Source of the DNA: Macrothele yani
Taxonomy: Eukaryota; Arthropoda; Arachnida; Araneae; Macrothelidae
Direction of reading: 5' to 3'
Assembly (NCBI GenBank): GCA_039090855.1
Contig: CM077027.1
Span: forward strand, 102,714,424 to 102,778,423
Length of the DNA: 64,000 nucleotides
Shown here: positions 63,524 to 64,000 of the stretch, piece after piece
Numbering within the stretch: the stretch's first letter is position 1
Layout: every line of letters starts with the position of its first letter
Program-made: the position numbers and the translations under genes
Notes under the pieces: generated by a model
Told to the model about the DNA's origin: nothing
The model's database searches: none
Seen by the model: the letters and a program-made list of their open reading frames with translations, nothing else

Positions 63524-64000
63524 TATATATATGCTGAAAATTACTCGAACAGAATTACTTCATGAATTAGAGCAAATCAATATAAACGCAGAAACCGGGT
63601 CATGATGAATTCTTACCAAGGATCATAAAATCTGTGGCTGATTTTATTGTAGTGCCGTTATTGTCCATTTACAATGCAATGTTAAATACAGAAATATTCC
63701 CAGACTCTCTTAAAATTACCAGTTACCCCTAAATTCAAAAGCGGTTCAGCCAACGAAGTAAATAATTATCGGCCAATTTCGGAGTTATTTGTCTTTGCGA
63801 AAATACTTGAAAAGCTTATTTATACTAGATTATTCTTTTATATTCGAAAATAAAATATTTTAAATCAAAACCAATTTGGATTTATGCCAAACAAATCGAT
63901 GGAAACAGCCTTACTTCATTGGAAAAATAAAATTCAAACAAACCTTCTACAAAAACAAAATTATAATGACACTTTTTATTGACTTATCAAAAGCATTTGG
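63524..64000 (+). pseudogene. LINE reverse transcriptase start, runs off the window
   Basis: Pieces in two frames: LPRIIKSVADFIVVPLLSIY, NNYRPISELFVFAKILEKLI, QNQFGFMPNKSMETALLHW and LFIDLSKAF at the very end. They follow the order of reverse-transcriptase motifs 1 to 3 of Jockey/CR1-like LINEs. A frame change in KITSYP and a TAA after FYIRK show decay. The catalytic F/YADD motif would lie beyond 64000. Confidence 0.75.

Overview
This is eukaryotic, almost certainly arthropod, DNA. There are no bacterial-style operons. The window is dominated by Tc1/mariner transposons, tRNA-derived SINEs, an RTE-type LINE, a second LINE with an AP-endonuclease and reverse transcriptase, and a degenerate Helitron. 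One probable host gene is split by introns of about 15 kb. The mix of Tc1 families would suit a chelicerate such as a spider, but the sequence alone does not fix the species.

Host gene: three plus-strand segments (10600-10723, 26093-26278, 41629-41991) have pyrimidine-rich acceptors, donors and compatible reading phases, and a polyA signal follows at 42026. They join into one frame with a possible start ATG at 10631, giving about 213 residues: an acidic, proline-rich N-terminal half and a basic, helical C-terminal half. I recognise no family. The two introns (about 15.4 kb each) hold most of the transposons in the window.

Layout. 1-336 is the end of an old HTH-containing repeat gene. 811-3753 is a Tc1 element with a second Tc1 (2199-3728, intact transposase) inserted into its right terminal repeat. 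6267-8375 is a DD41D element with long inverted repeats, and 8382-9621 is a Tc1. Intron 1 (10.7-26.1 kb) holds a Tc1 carrying a SINE, a further Tc1, a Tigger-like remnant, several SINEs including a SINE inside a SINE, a palindromic tRNA-derived element, and two copies of one Tc1 family (18.1 and 21.8 kb). The second copy sits inside an older Tc1 (21198-25649) that also hosts another Tc1 and a SINE. Intron 2 (26.3-41.6 kb) holds an RTE retrotransposon interrupted by one stop codon (27.3-30.5 kb), a 2.4-kb near-perfect palindrome (30674-33073), a TTAA-flanked foldback MITE (33208-33645), Tc1 remnants and minisatellites.

Downstream of the gene, 42-47 kb holds a 77-bp tandem array and a nested Tc1 cluster that also contains a second tRNA-derived palindrome. 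48.5-51.2 kb holds a mariner and a Tc1. 51.7-52.0 kb is a TTAGGG-rich minisatellite. From 53.0 kb to the window end lies a LINE split by a Helitron-related block (53757-about 61830), which itself carries a Tc1 and a SINE, and by one more Tc1 (62302-63523).

Most transposon genes are broken by a few stops or frameshifts. Only the transposase at 2447-3478 looks intact, and the RTE LINE comes close. No CRISPR array, rRNA or convincing functional tRNA gene was seen.
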